From contig JANPWX010020199.1 in assembly GCA_024734555.1 (NCBI GenBank), positions 2,226,051-2,290,050 on the forward strand: a stretch of 64,000 nucleotides of DNA, written 5' to 3'. Under the pieces are notes generated by a model. The model was not told the origin of the DNA, did no database searches, and saw only the letters and a list, made by a program, of their open reading frames with translations. Made by a program: the position numbers and the translations under genes. This document shows, piece after piece, positions 40,075 to 52,664 of the stretch (its first letter is position 1; every line of letters starts with the position of its first letter). Source of the stretch: Trochalopteron elliotii (taxonomy: Eukaryota > Chordata > Aves > Passeriformes > Leiothrichidae).

Positions 40075-40261
40075 AATGTTTACTTTCTTAGAAGATATTT
40101 TCTGTTACAACCATCCATGAGTACTGGAGACTGGGATTTTGCACCCTAGGAAACATATACCTGGAGGAAGGTAATATATTGTCAAACTGCCTTTCCCAGG
40201 CAGATTTTCATTTGTGCTGCAGTTGAGCTCCTAACCTCAGACACTGGTATTTAACAATACT
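40075..40261 (-). repeat. Right arm of a long-range inverted repeat (IR2)
   Basis: Inverted partner of 38073-38257. Similarity ends sharply near 40075 on the spacer side. On the outer side it may continue weakly past 40261 across a gap, since TTTTC and TCCACT words recur, but I do not include that. No target duplication or recognised transposon end is seen. A transcript through both arms could form a duplex of nearly 190 bp. Confidence 0.93.
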
Positions 40262-42244
40262 GAAACAAAGAACTCTAAAGTGGATGAAAACCACTTGTTT
40301 GGGAAAGGCTCAAAGAGTACAGTGATAGGTGCCTAATCAGGAGAAGCCAGACCTTTCCAGTCTTTGTGCAGTGTATGTCTTACTGCATCCGTCCTACTGA
40401 AAATTCTGTCTGGATGTGTACTCTTCTTCCCTTGAACATTGTGTGAATCCCCACATACACATGATTACGGGCAATGAAAACACAACAGCCGAAGTCCTAA
40501 GAATAAATTTATTTAATTACCTTGCCAACTGGAAGATCCTGAAACAGCACTGCAGAGACACACAGAACAAGGACGTAGACACCATCAGGCTGAGTCCAGT
40601 CCTAGGCAGGGTGTCAGGCCTGCTGTTGGCACCTGTTTGTCAAAGGCCCATGCATGTGTAGTTTACCATCACACTGCGATTTTCCTCTGTGCTTTTCTGA
40701 TCTCTGCTTTGATCTCTGTCCCAAGATGGAAGCTCAATCCTGTCCATAAGAGTGCCACCAAGTCTCTGTAAACACCTATATTATCTCCACATAGAAATTC
40801 TGCTTCTCAAAGCAGACAGAGGATAAACAGCAGTAGGCATAATAAACAATTTCCCACACTGTTATTCTCCAGGCTTTGGCATTCTCAGCTGCCAGGCTGC
40901 TTCAGCAAATCTACCATCCTCCTGGCCATTCTTGCACTTTTAACTCTTTACTCCCAACAAACATACTCATTTTGCTTTGAAAACCTGATTTTAGTGACTG
41001 CATTTAGAGACTGGTCCAACCAGTTTTAGGTCTTGTGTGTTTGCATCAAGTTGGTACTGACTGTACTGATCACCATGTGCTGCAAAAAAAAGAGTGTGTC
41101 AGTATTCTGGGTTAAGGAGCCCTTGAGTCAGAACCTATTGCTCTACAAAAAGGTGTAGAGTCTGGACAAACTCTACAGAAAAAGAGAGGAAGGAAATATC
41201 CACTTTGCTTTACTTTATATATATATTTAAAAAGTGAGTTATTATACACTTTCTCCATCTTGCTATTTTTGTTTCTTTCCTCTACTCTCTAGATATTTTG
41301 GTTTTATATCTAATTATTTTTAACTTTCGTGAAAGTTCTCCTTGCTGCGCTAGGTCTGAAACTGGTGTTTCTGAATCATATTGCATATAGCTACATAAAA
41401 TGACCCAGAGAAAAGCCCAAAGCCAGAATCTCAATTTTTTTCAAAAATGTCATCCCCTTAATCTTTCTTCTTGCCTGGGAAAAAACTGAACAAAACAGTA
41501 GTGCATAGCACCTCTGAAGTAAAAAGTGATTGGATAAATTGTTGCTGCCTTTTCCTTATAAAGATGGAGGACATACAAAAATCACATGAAGAAAGACGCA
41601 GTGAGGTAGAGGAAGAGATGGAGCAAAAGAAAAGAGTGGGAAGTCCCCAGGGAGCAAGAGATCAGTGTTTGATGCAGGCTGGAGGGAGATAAGGCACCCC
41701 ACTGTGTCACCTGACAGCAGACAACACCGGACTCTCATTAATGCCTGGTCATTTTTTTATGCAAAAGGACAACCAGTGGCTGAAAGGTATCACAAATGGC
41801 GCATTTTTCACTCTTCTTACACATCACACATTTTCATGGATCCTAGGGGAAAAAGCCAGCCATAGAGCTACACCAAACACCTGGTTAAAAGTACCCCACA
41901 AAACCACTTGTGAGGTGTTGCTCCCTCTGCTCTGGAAAAATGTCAGGGAGTATTTTTTTCTTCTCTCTTTCAGACTGACCATTATTTCTTCACTTATAAA
42001 AAGACAAAACCAGAAAATATTTTCAATTCAATATTGTCTTTTTGTTTTAAATTATCTTCAATTAAACCTTAACAGTACCAATAAAATTTTGGTTTTGGAA
42101 AAAAAGGAGGAAATCTATTTTTGCAAAACTTTGACTTTTCTTTTTAAAGTAACTACCTCTTCAAAGAGACTGCTTCTCAACAAGTAGATGGGATTCTTTG
42201 GTACGTGAGTCAGTATTTTTACAGATATTATTATTGTAAAGGGA
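40262..42244. other. No gene seen
   Basis: Unannotated. A region near 40800-40950 contains words such as TTCTCCAGGCTTTGG that loosely recall the reverse-complemented CR1 3' half, but the match is too weak to call. The 148-codon plus-strand frame at 41741-42187 runs through AT-rich sequence and has no recognised domain. A frame of that length is not surprising by chance in 128 kb of six-frame search space. Confidence 0.5.
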
Positions 42245-42352
42245 ACCATAGAATTATTAAGTTTGAAAAAGACCTCCAATATCATCAAGCCCAACTGTTA
42301 ACCCAGCACCACCATACTACTAAACTACGTCCCCAAGTGTCATATAACATCG
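42245..42352 (-). mobile_element. CR1 LINE 3' fragment, interrupted
   Basis: Plus-strand words CATAGAATTATTAAG, GAAAAAGACCTCCAATATCA and CATCAAGCCCAACTGTTAAC resemble the reverse-complemented 3' end of an avian CR1. The following block CACCACCATACTACTAAACT and CCCAAGTGTCAT also fits the CR1 order. It stops at 42352 exactly where an LTR-like sequence begins, and I do not see CR1 resume afterwards. Older and more diverged than a recent insertion. Family assignment is from memory. Confidence 0.8.
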
Positions 42353-42740
42353 TGTTGTGGTTTAGGAATGGTATTCTCCAATTAAGTGCTCCCAGTGAAT
42401 CCATGCACTGCTGTCCTGCTCCCAAGCCTCCCACTCCCTCTGCCCTGCTTGGGCTGGAGAGTAGAATTGGAGGCTCAGAAGGCAAATATCATGGGTTGAG
42501 ATAAGAGCAATGCCCTGGAAACATCAGTGAGATAAGGAAATGAACAGTACAACAATAGTGACAGAGGGTACATGAAAGAAATGAAAGATTCACACAGAAA
42601 CACCACTACCCAACTGCTCCCTTGACCACACTACAGTGACCCAGAACAAATCCCTTCTCCCCAGAAGAGTTCCTTCCACCAGCCCCTCTGGGGAAATAAC
42701 CTCTGGGCCCATGCCATGGCCCCTTCTGGCTATTGCACAA
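42353..42740 (+). mobile_element. Endogenous retrovirus LTR fragment
   Basis: Begins TGTTGTGGTTTAGGAATGG, a 5' end I associate with a common avian ERV LTR. Further on are ATCATGGGTTGAGATAAGAG and a following block (GATTCACACAG, then CACCACTACCCAACTGC) in the order expected of that family. The 5' TG edge abuts the CR1 fragment. No matching CA end or target duplication was found on the right, so the element is probably 3' truncated or decayed and its end is approximate. No coding sequence is present. Orientation is by memory of the consensus and is less certain than the repeat call. Confidence 0.5.
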
Positions 42741-45700
42741 ATTAACCCTGTTTGTTTGCATGGGACACAAAGTTCTATGCAAAGACGTATCACATAATCT
42801 GTTTGCCTGTATTTTCATTATTCATTCTAGTTGGAAACTTGTTCTTTGGCACTGGCAAAAGTGTTTCTGCTTATTAAAGTATGTAAGAGTTGGTCAAAAA
42901 TCTAGTTGGTGGGAGCCACAAATATGAACAAACCTAGTGAAGACTTATTATGCAAATTCATGACCCACAGTTGGGCTGAGATCAAACTACTGAGGGGCCT
43001 GAGTCATACCCCAGGGCATGACCCTGATCAGAACGTTCTTTCCCAGGATTATACTAAGGCTACAAAACTTGGATTTGTGGCTAGTCCGTAGATTCTGAGC
43101 CCTGATATTAACTTAATGACTCAGACCTGGGGTTAGTCAGGGTGGTGTAATGGTGAGCTGAAAGAAATGAAAGCCTCTTTTGCAAACTCATTATCTCCAG
43201 ATGTACTAAACACAAATCCAGTACAGCCCATGATCCAGCCTCCTGTGATTAAAGCCATTTCCATCAGATTGAAGTTGGAGGCAAAACTAATGAGGAGAAA
43301 ACAAAAGGGATTGTGGAAAACAAAAGCAATGTGGTTTTAATTTACTTGTACAAGTTCCAAATTATGTTCTGTGTTGTCTGTGAAGCTGGTGTCTGACAGT
43401 TCAGAGCACTGCTGCAGTTTGCTAAGAAAACTCTGCTGTTCTCTCAAATGCAGGACGCCTTAAAACTTCTCTATATGTTGTTTTAGCCTACAAGTTTATT
43501 GCAGCTCACTTTAGTTAGTTTTCATTTTTCTCAAGCTGCAGTAGTTGGTAAAATTTTCTCTGTCAGAATCCTGTGCAAAACCTGTTGCACACTTGGCACC
43601 AACTTTTCTGTGGCCTAGGGTTAAATATAGTCATAACTACTTGTGGACTGTATTTATGTAATCTTCAGGGCATAACTGCCATCTGATTTAACCAAATGCA
43701 TCCATGCTGGGATGAATGCCACCACCATCTAGCCTAAACCAGATGGCTAAACAACTTCTTTTTTCATTTTTAATTTTTAATTCACTCAAAGAAATAAAGG
43801 AAATTTTCCAACATTATGAATTCTCACTGTTTTCCTGCTACCAGGCAGCATTATTTACTCAACTGTAGAAAAATAAGCTGATGAAAAACAACAACACAAA
43901 AAGATGTTTCAAAATAATACTCAAATAATTCTCTAAACTTTTGTTAAACATAAATTTATTTTGTAAAAAATATTTTTACATAAAGTACTTTTTATTTTCA
44001 GTTTCTCTCTTAATACTAATTTCAATTCAGCTGATTTTTAGAGTTTAATGCTGCTTTTCTATGGCTTAAGTTTTGTGTGAAATTTCACTTTGAGCTATTG
44101 TGTTGCATAAGCACAGGAAATGAGACGTTAAAAACTCCCCGTGAATGAACAGAGCTTGTTCCTGTTTCTTGGAATACTAAAATTCTTGTGTGCGATTTGT
44201 TTCACAAAGAATGAATTTTGGGAAGCCGTGTATGATATCAAATCTTACACAAATCTTTATTTTAAGCCATCTTCTCTCCTTATCTAGATCATTCTTGCAA
44301 TATGTAGCTGTCCAGCTGTTTTCAGTGTGTGGTTTTACGTTGGCTCTATCTGACAAGTCCAGATGAAGAGCTGGTGCAAGCCTGTATCTTGCAGGACCTC
44401 TCACCCCACTGTGCCCAAGAGCAGGACCGAGTTCACAGGTTTTGCTTGAGGCAATAAGTAAGGCAGGGATATACATGCACGTTCCCCTAATGCCTGTAGA
44501 GGGGTTTTTGGAGAAGGCCAACTGTACTGACTGTTCTTTCTGGAGTGTCTTTTTATGTGCAGATTACATGAGGAGAAGAGAATGTATTACAGAAGCGAGT
44601 CCCGTTATATAGCTTGCTTCTCTCTGTGAAGCTTTATCAGTGAAAAAGCTGCAGGCAGAAAAAACAAGATAACCTGTGATTGATTTTTGAGAAGAGCTTT
44701 ACACCATTTCCAGAATGCCATCTAAATCTTTGATGGAGGAAATTTTCCTTGGGCGGATGATGTATAGTAGTTTTTGGAGGAGATAATAAATATCTTCTCT
44801 TTCTAATGCATTCCATTTTATTAGCTAGATCAATATTGCTGTAATTTCTAGCCATTAGCATCTCATTGCTGTATAGTACATAAAAATATTTACATTAACA
44901 CTGATCAAAATTGCAACAGCATATATTAAAATATGAATGACATACAATCAGAATTTTCTGTTTCTACTGCCTCCAGTTATTTGTGACCCCAGATATGAAG
45001 TTCAAGTTTACACGTAATAGCACAATTATGTAAATCTGTAATTCTAACACTGAATTACAGCTGGTAATGATCAATAATTATATTTATGTATGATGTGAAG
45101 TTAATACTGCCACCACAGATTAATGTAAACAACAAAATTATTTCTGCAGTCAAGAGCTAACAAATCATCATAAATAAAGAGAACAAAAACAATCTCTTCG
45201 GAGCTTTAATTCCCCCAGCATTATAAACAGATATTTATTTCTGATGAATGTAAAAGCACTGATTAAAGACAACACGTCTACAAAAATTGCACAATGGCTG
45301 CTCTCTGTTAGCATAGTTTGATTTTTTTCTTTTTTAAAGAATCTTTGAAAACAAGTTTGTTTGACATAAATAAAAATCTCTCCAAAGAAACGAGGATAAT
45401 AATTTTTCTTGGAAAAGTTCTGGGGGAAAATAAACCCTGAGGAAAAAGGCAGATTAAAAAGAAAACTTTGAGGAACAATCAAACACAGTAGTTCATAATT
45501 TTGGAGCTCTCAGTGTTCTCTCACCTGTAATATTGTTCTTTGCTCAATAGGGCAACAGGGAGCTGCATAATGGGGCAGAGCAGTCCTTGGAGTAGCTGAG
45601 TTGGCTTGAGTAGGTGATACCAACAAAGTTTTGGTGTGGTTTTTTCACTGTTCTTTCAAGAACACAAAACCACAGAACTTTCTCTGCCTTTTAAAGTTCC

Positions 45701-48700
45701 ATCTCAAAATTTTACAACCTTGCCTCATACTTGTTAATGCGCAATGTGTGTGAATTGGGACCTTTTCCCAGAGTGTCTTGTCCTGCAAAATGTAAGGACA
45801 AGGTTGAAAGGTTACCAGAGCTTTTGTCAGTGTTCCAAGCTGGCTTTAATACCTACAGAAATCAAGCTGTTTAGTTAGAAATCACTAATACCACGAAGAC
45901 TCCCTAGCAGGATTGGTTCAGTATTTACCTTATAGAAATGGTAAAACCCAGGGAAAGGAGTAGATGGCTGTAAAATAAAATAAGCTGCACTTACCCTTCA
46001 AGTAAGAAGCTTATATGTCCATCAACATATGAAATGGTAACAGTGCAGAAAGCCACTCAGTGTTTGGAGAAATGTTGTTAAAGAATTCTTGAGGAGGAAC
46101 AGTGTCAGGCCTGAACCCCAGTCCTATTTCATCATAAGTGGCATGTTTTAAAAATAGCATCATGAAACACAGAGGGTATTACCTCCAAGTACAGAGAAAA
46201 ATGCAAAACATAGGATTAAAAATTCAGAGCGAGGGAAATAATTATCTATCTTTACAAAATGCTAGGAAATATGGTTTTGCATCACAAGCAAAGCTTTCTT
46301 TGCAGTACCAGTGGGATGATCCAAAAACGACCAAAGTACTGATTCATTTGTCGCACTCCCTAGCTCTGCTTTTTCTCTGATACATATAATTAAATTTTTA
46401 AGTAAATTATTGCTGTTATGGGTTTCTGTATAACCTTAATGAGGCTTATGCTTCTATTAAATATTTCTGTCTCTGCAGAAGTAGCAGGTTTTAGGCAAAC
46501 TCGCTTATTTACACACTTGGAATAAATGCAAGACCATGAATTCAATAAGAAGTCTGTTCTGCAGAACATTGAAGGAATATCAGTTGAATGGCAAGGGTGT
46601 GTATTACCTACTAATATTTTTTAATATTTTTTATGGTTTTCGTAAACATGTAGGAATAACAAAAGGAACATAAAATTACACCAATTCTTTTAAAAAAAGT
46701 CATTATTAATTAATTACAAATTAAGTAAAAAATGGTTTTTGGCACTTGAATGATGGACAAAAGTTGACAAGTTTATTACTGCTTTTTGATTGTTCTCAGA
46801 CAGTGCCCTAAGTGGATAGAGGGTTGGCTCACAGTTTTCAATTTCATTAATTTCATAATTCCTGCAAGATGTTGTGAAAATGAGATTAAGAACTAAATAT
46901 TGAGGAGGACACTAAACACCTCTTGCAGTGAAAATTGTTTGAACAACATTGAAAGAGTTGGAATAATTTTGGTATTACATTTTTTTTGAAGAGTTGGTCT
47001 TCCCTTTCACACTTCTTTCCACTTTACTTCCCTTCCAGCTGTAGTATTTACTTGTAAATTTTCTTTCTGACTAGGACAACTCTTGATAAATAAATAGCAA
47101 AGTGTTTAAAACCGTTTAGCTGCACAACAGAGTGGGGAATTTGAAGAAACAGAAAATAAAATTCTTAAAACTAAATCAAATCTTTAAACATCATTAAGTC
47201 TATCTAATCCAGGGGCTTCAGAATAAATTTGAAGCAGACTTCAAGTTTATAGAGGGCAAACCAGAGGATAAATAATAAAAAGGGAAGAAAAAAGAAGTCC
47301 TGAAAAATCTATGAAGCTCCAGGGTCCTTATTTCAAAAATTACTGAGATGACCCTATTATCCGTCATGTTTTTTAATTCACTTAGCATGTGCAAGAAAAC
47401 CAGGGAAACCCTGTCTTATGGTGATGATTTTATGAAACATATAGTGGCAATATAGAATTGAGAAGTATTCAGCAGAAAATTTTGCAGAAAATTCTTTTGC
47501 TGTATGTTCATAGTAATATTGGTGGAGAAAAGAGGTGTATGTCATACTAAAACTACAAAGAAGCCAGAGTAATTATGCTAAAAAGTGAAATAATAACCAG
47601 ACTTCCTCAAAGGATGACTTTTTTATGGGTATAGTACAAGCTGCTTAGCCTGTTTATTTCAGAGTGATGACTCACTTTGAAATCTTCTCCCAGTCCACAC
47701 TCAACTTGGAAACTAAAGGAGCCTGGGAAAGTACTTCTTTGCGGAGTTTTTCTTCCCATAAAATCTTTATAAACATTTTTATCATGCCAATATAATCCAT
47801 ATCTGTAGCTAACCTTTTTAATTTAAAGAATCAGTAATGTTTGACGTACTAATTATATGAACGACCATTCAGATAATTCAGGTGGAATTTAAAGGAATCC
47901 ATTTAAAATAAAGTGTAGGGAAAAAGACATGAAGACACTTTTTACCTGGGTCATCATAAACCAAATTTCTTTCTGTAATATACTCTGAATACATCTCTGG
48001 ATGTTACATTTCCTGTGGGAATTATTCATTTGCTGGGATGGAACAAGTAGTTTGCATTTATTTAGTGCTCTGCATGTGGTGAAACAAAGAAGATTGGGTT
48101 AGAAAATATGTATATGTTTCAGCATGAAAGCTTTTATCAAAGCATCTGAAGCAAATAATTTAAAATACTTCCATTGTTGAGTACAGAACTTTAGAAAACA
48201 GTCTTCAAAAAATGTGACTAACTTAACCATTAAAAAGCAAGCATGCATATTAGGACAATGGAAATACCATTTTAATTTAAGCCATGCCCTGAAAAACGGC
48301 AGTAAAACTGTCGTATTTACCGTAACAGAAACTAATGTGGATCATGATAGAGTGTAAGTGCATGTTACAGACATGTTTTTGCCACTTCTCTAGCAAATTC
48401 AGAAACTGATATAAGAAACCTGTAAAGATGAAGAACTAGTAGTCAAAAGTAACATACTTGAGGGCTAGCCAGAGGCAAAGAGAAAAGAGATAGCTTTGGC
48501 CTGTTTTGATACTTCAAGCATTGTGGGGGATTTTGCACATTGCTTCTGTGCAAAAGTGTCACATCCTTGAAAGATACCTTGCTATCAAATCATTCACAGT
48601 AAAGAACCAGAAATATCCTTCCAATGCCTTACGTAAAGACACGTATTGCCAATGTGATTTCAAAACAGTGGTTGTGCTGGAAGTTCTGACCCCTGAAGAG

Positions 48701-49310
48701 CAGTACAAGTGCACACAGGAAACTCTTTGGCAGAACATAACTACTCTCTTAAAATTATCCTTGTGAACAAAAAGATTTCTAATAAGTTGCAAAATGAAAT
48801 ACAAAGCACTGGAAATCTGTTTACACATGAGGTGGTTCAAATTTTCTGTCTGTGAGAGATGGCTCAGAGTACTCTGTGTCAAATAGAGTAGCAGAGTGAA
48901 AAAGGAAGGATATTCAAGATAACAAGGCAGAAGGATTGCTGCATTTCACAACAGTTGAGTACAGCAGGATATTGTGGAAACTGTCATCTAGCCCATTGCT
49001 TGTGGGTAGAACAAACAAGACTCCAGTGAAAACTAGTCTGCTTTACTCCTGCAATAATGGTTTCATTAAGATGTCAACAATTCATAAACTGATGCAGAAC
49101 ATGTATCATGGCAGGGCAGCAGCGTTGCCCTCCCCTCTCCAAACCTAGTGAGCAGGTAGAAGCAAAGAGACATTCAGAAATCTGATCAGATCTTGGTCAA
49201 GGAAATTGCTTCAAAGCATGCACAGATGTATGTTCAGGAGGTGTTGGAAGCCATCCTTGAGATCTATTTTAAAATCAGTAAGCCAAGCCAAATCAGCCTG
49301 ATTGTGACAG
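42741..49310. other. No gene seen
   Basis: AT-rich DNA without a recognised repeat family. Frames at 44177-44521 (114 codons, minus), 45168-45482 (104, minus) and 48506-48882 (opposite-strand pair of 86 and 107 codons) have no visible domain. The blocks at about 43220-43330 and 45010-45120 contain TAAT-type words in non-repetitive sequence and could be regulatory, but the evidence is thin. Confidence 0.5.
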
Positions 49311-49389
49311 AAAAAAACCCCAACCAACCAACCTGTGAACCAGCCAACCAAAACAGCCAAAAAAACCAACCCCAAACCAACAAAACTCC
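49311..49389. repeat. AACC-rich low-complexity tract
   Basis: A degenerate tract of CCAA and AACC words (CAACCAACCAACC at its left part) with A-runs between. It lies inside a 152-codon plus-strand frame (49193-49651) and accounts for that frame's run of Asn, Gln, Pro and Thr codons, which argues against the frame being a gene. Confidence 0.75.
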
Positions 49390-51546
49390 AAGGAATGAAA
49401 GCTGCTGGGAAAGATGCAGAAAGGTGACAAACCTCTACTCTGAAGAGAAACCAAATCCTTCCCATACACAGAATGACTCAGTGATGGGAAAAAGAGGATA
49501 CAACCTCTCTCCAAATCCAGAGCTCCATTTACTTTACTGTGTGAGGCCAAGCCACTCCCTGTGCCGAGGGTTGGTGTGTACTTCCCAAAACTGCCATGAG
49601 TGGAACAAGATCAGGAAAGGACAGGCCAATCGCTGTAGGTTGGTTGCCTAGCAGGAGTCAGTGCTGGCTGAGACTTTAGGTTTTTTGCAGTCCCTCTGAA
49701 GAATGACTTCACAGCAGAGAGCTGTGATGATGTCTTCAGTAATTAATTATGCACAGGAAACAAACACAGCAGTGGTATTTTTGGAAATTACTTGGAAACA
49801 GTGCTTGCCCCGTGCTTGCATTAAACCTACCATTCTTTTCCTCCTATGATCAATACTACCTCCTGCAGCTTCCCAAAGTTATGTAGTCTTCTCTCAGGTG
49901 ATCACCTACAAAGTTGTTACAAAACATTGAAATTCATCATTACGGCTCTGCATTGCATTAACTTGTTATATTTTTGTTAGAAGATTTCACCTTTAAGAGG
50001 AACGTATTCAATGTGGAATTAAAATTTGCCTCTTATCCCACTACAGCAGTGTCTTTTACCTGTTAGTTCAACACTTCACGTCTTACCTTTTGCAAACATC
50101 ACACACTCTGTGTTTGTATGGAAAACACAAAATGCATTGAGGGGCTGGGGCTAAGATGTTGGTAGGAATATTTAGGAAAAGATTTGAAGAGATATAATGA
50201 AAAAAAAATCAATCCAGCTGTATTCACCATCTGAATGAAACTGCCTTTCAAGTATGTGCCATGGCTTGCTAACATTTCTATAATAGACTCCAGAAGATAT
50301 ATAGATGATTCACTCAATACTGTTTTGATATCAGTCTTAGAAAGCCACCTTTAACATCTATTATCACTTATAAAGTACTAATTACTAGCACTGCTAAAAT
50401 CCCATTTTTATTCTTGGTTGCTGTTACTTGTGAAACAGCAAAAGATACCGATGAGAATTTTTTTAAAATAAAAATTTAAATCCTAAGTAATCTTTCCCAA
50501 AACATACACCTTCTGTCCAATTCACATCAATTTCTACAACAGCATCACTTAAAAGCTGTCAAACAATCAAGAAACAACTGGAAATGAAGAAATCAATTGG
50601 ATAAATGACATATTTTCTGCATCTGTATTGAAGACCCACTAACAAAAAAAAAAAATTATTTTTAAGAAACCCTGCAGTGATTACTTTGTTTTGTTTCCTT
50701 CAGTTTCCTTAGGCATATCACCTAATCTTGCAATTTCCCAGCACTTCAGAAATCTGGCACTTCTGATGTGTTTTGTATAGGGAACTGTCAACACTTTATA
50801 AGTGAGCTCAGGCTTTAGAAGGGGGGCCTTCAGGGAGGCTGTTTATTTTCCATTTGTTCTAATTCTCCCTCACTGAAAACTTAGAAACCAAGATTTTTCA
50901 CAGACAGCTTTGCAAAGCAGACTTTTTTCTCCTAGTGATGCCAGAGATTTCTTCTATCCCATGTGACAAGGAGACAATGCTGTTGGTCAAAACATCAATA
51001 AAGTCTGCAACTGTTACTACAATATAGCAACTTTTGAACATCAAGGATCAACACTCTCCCTAACTTGTCTATTTACCTTTCTGCTTTTAGGAGAAAGGAA
51101 GCAGATGACCATTACTTCCAGTGTAAACCTATCACACATATCTTTATTTCTTACATATCTGTAAATTATCATGTAAAAAGAAGTAAATAAAGCCTTATTT
51201 CAAACTCACTTAGAACAGCCCAGAGTCAATTCATATCGTAAATCTGTAATTTTACATAGTTAATTAACTTGCAAATTCCTATCTATCTAGCATGCCTCTT
51301 CCTTGTTCAGCAAAGCTAAAAGAAATGCTGTACTGTGCAAGCTGCTACTGTTGCTTGATTCCTTCCATTTGATAGAGAATCACTGGTTGATCATTTTACC
51401 TTGATCACCAAGAAAAAAACTGCTGAACTCTGAGACCATATGTGATTATATTCATGTAGGAGGATGAGTTTATGATCCAAGTTATGACTGAAATGATGAC
51501 GTTCTGAAGCAACCCTTTGCTCTTAAATCCTTCACCTCCTACCAAA
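49390..51546. other. No feature seen
   Basis: AT-rich, with an A-run at about 50644-50655. No gene or repeat family recognised. The last five bases (CCAAA, 51542-51546) are the left target-site copy of the LTR that follows. Confidence 0.55.
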
Positions 51547-52664
51547 TGTTGGAGGTTGGGAGGTTTTTTCTTTCTTTCTTTTTGCTAGGGAATTTTCTCC
51601 TATTTGCTGCCTAACAGATGGGACTGGTGGTACCTAAGAGAGACGAAAGATGTAGCCAAGGAGGAGGGGGAATCGGGCAGCTTGCTACTATCTCTGAGCT
51701 GGGGGGCTTTCTCTCTGGAAGGGCAGAGGTACTGCAAGATTTCAGCTGGGGGCTGTGGGGCTGGGCCCAGCTCCTCACTCTCTCTTGCTCTCTCTTGTAC
51801 AGGAGGTGAGATGGTGCTGCTGTTGCTGTGGGGAGAATTCACTGCCACTGAGGAGTTTTGTCCTTTCCTGCTTCTCCGGCTGTGAGTGAGGCTTTGCTCG
51901 TAAGAGCAGCTGTTGAACTGGGACCATGTCAACATCTGACCTCATGGCAAAGGAGTCTCACCACCTGCTTGGATGCCTTGGGAGAAAAGCTGGGACTGAA
52001 TCCCCTCCCACTTCCAGAGGGAGCCTTTCCCAACTGTTTGGAGGAGGCCAGCTGTGACTGCCCAGCCTTGCTGTTTTCTGATGCTGTTTTGGGTTTTTTG
52101 ATACACTTCAATCTGACAACCTGTCTCCACCTGACCCCTGTGGCTCCTGCTAGAGCTTTTGAGTTTTTGCTACACTTTGCCATTTTGTCATGCGTTCACC
52201 TCTGCTGTTCTGGCCTGCAGCTCCAAGTTTCCTGCTATGGCCCATTTTGCCATCTGGAGCAGTGAAGTGACTGGGGGCCTGCCATGAGTTGGTAAAGGAA
52301 GCCCCTTTTCTCCCTTTTCCGCCCGCCATTACCATGTGAGAGAGACGGCTGGGCCTGCGCCACAGCGCCCCCTGCAGCTATGGAGGAATCACTGCACCTG
52401 CCTGGCCAGGAGCCCCTGGCACCCATGCTGGCTGTGACCGGAACTGCACCAAGGGGAAAGTGCCTGAGGCTGAGAGAAGGCCGCTACTGTAGTTTTTGTT
52501 GCTGCAGTTGTTGGTTGTTTGCCTTGTTATACACACTACTAAAGAACTGTTACTCCTTTTCCCATATCTTTGCCTGAAAGCCCTGAAAAGGGAAGAGGTC
52601 ACATTTTCCATTCCAAGGGAGGTCCCCGCCTTCCTTGGCAGACACCCATCCTTTAAACTGGACA
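51547..52664 (+). mobile_element. Solo LTR of an endogenous retrovirus (ERVL-like)
   Basis: The element starts TGTTGGAGGTTGGGAGG and ends with CTTTAAACTGGACA, giving TG...CA termini over 1118 bp. The flanks are CCAAA (51542-51546) and CCAAG (52665-52669), a 5-bp target duplication with one later change. That length fits ERVL or ERV1 insertion rather than ERVK. The body is much richer in GC than the flanks, and the right part (GTTGTTGG-type words, then CCATATCTTTGCCTGAAAGC, then CCTTCCTTGGCAGACACCC) resembles a songbird LTR family I remember. No internal retroviral sequence adjoins it, so it is a solo LTR left by recombination between two LTRs. The many open frames inside it (up to 135 codons, both strands) are by-products of its composition, not genes. 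Confidence 0.85.

Noticed and set aside
40800..40950. Possible third CR1 fragment
   Set aside because: Only scattered words match the CR1 order and the terminal repeat is absent, so it was left uncalled.
41741..42187. 148-codon open frame on the plus strand
   Set aside because: AT-rich codons, no domain, no splice or promoter context. A rough estimate of stop frequency makes one such frame in the window unsurprising.
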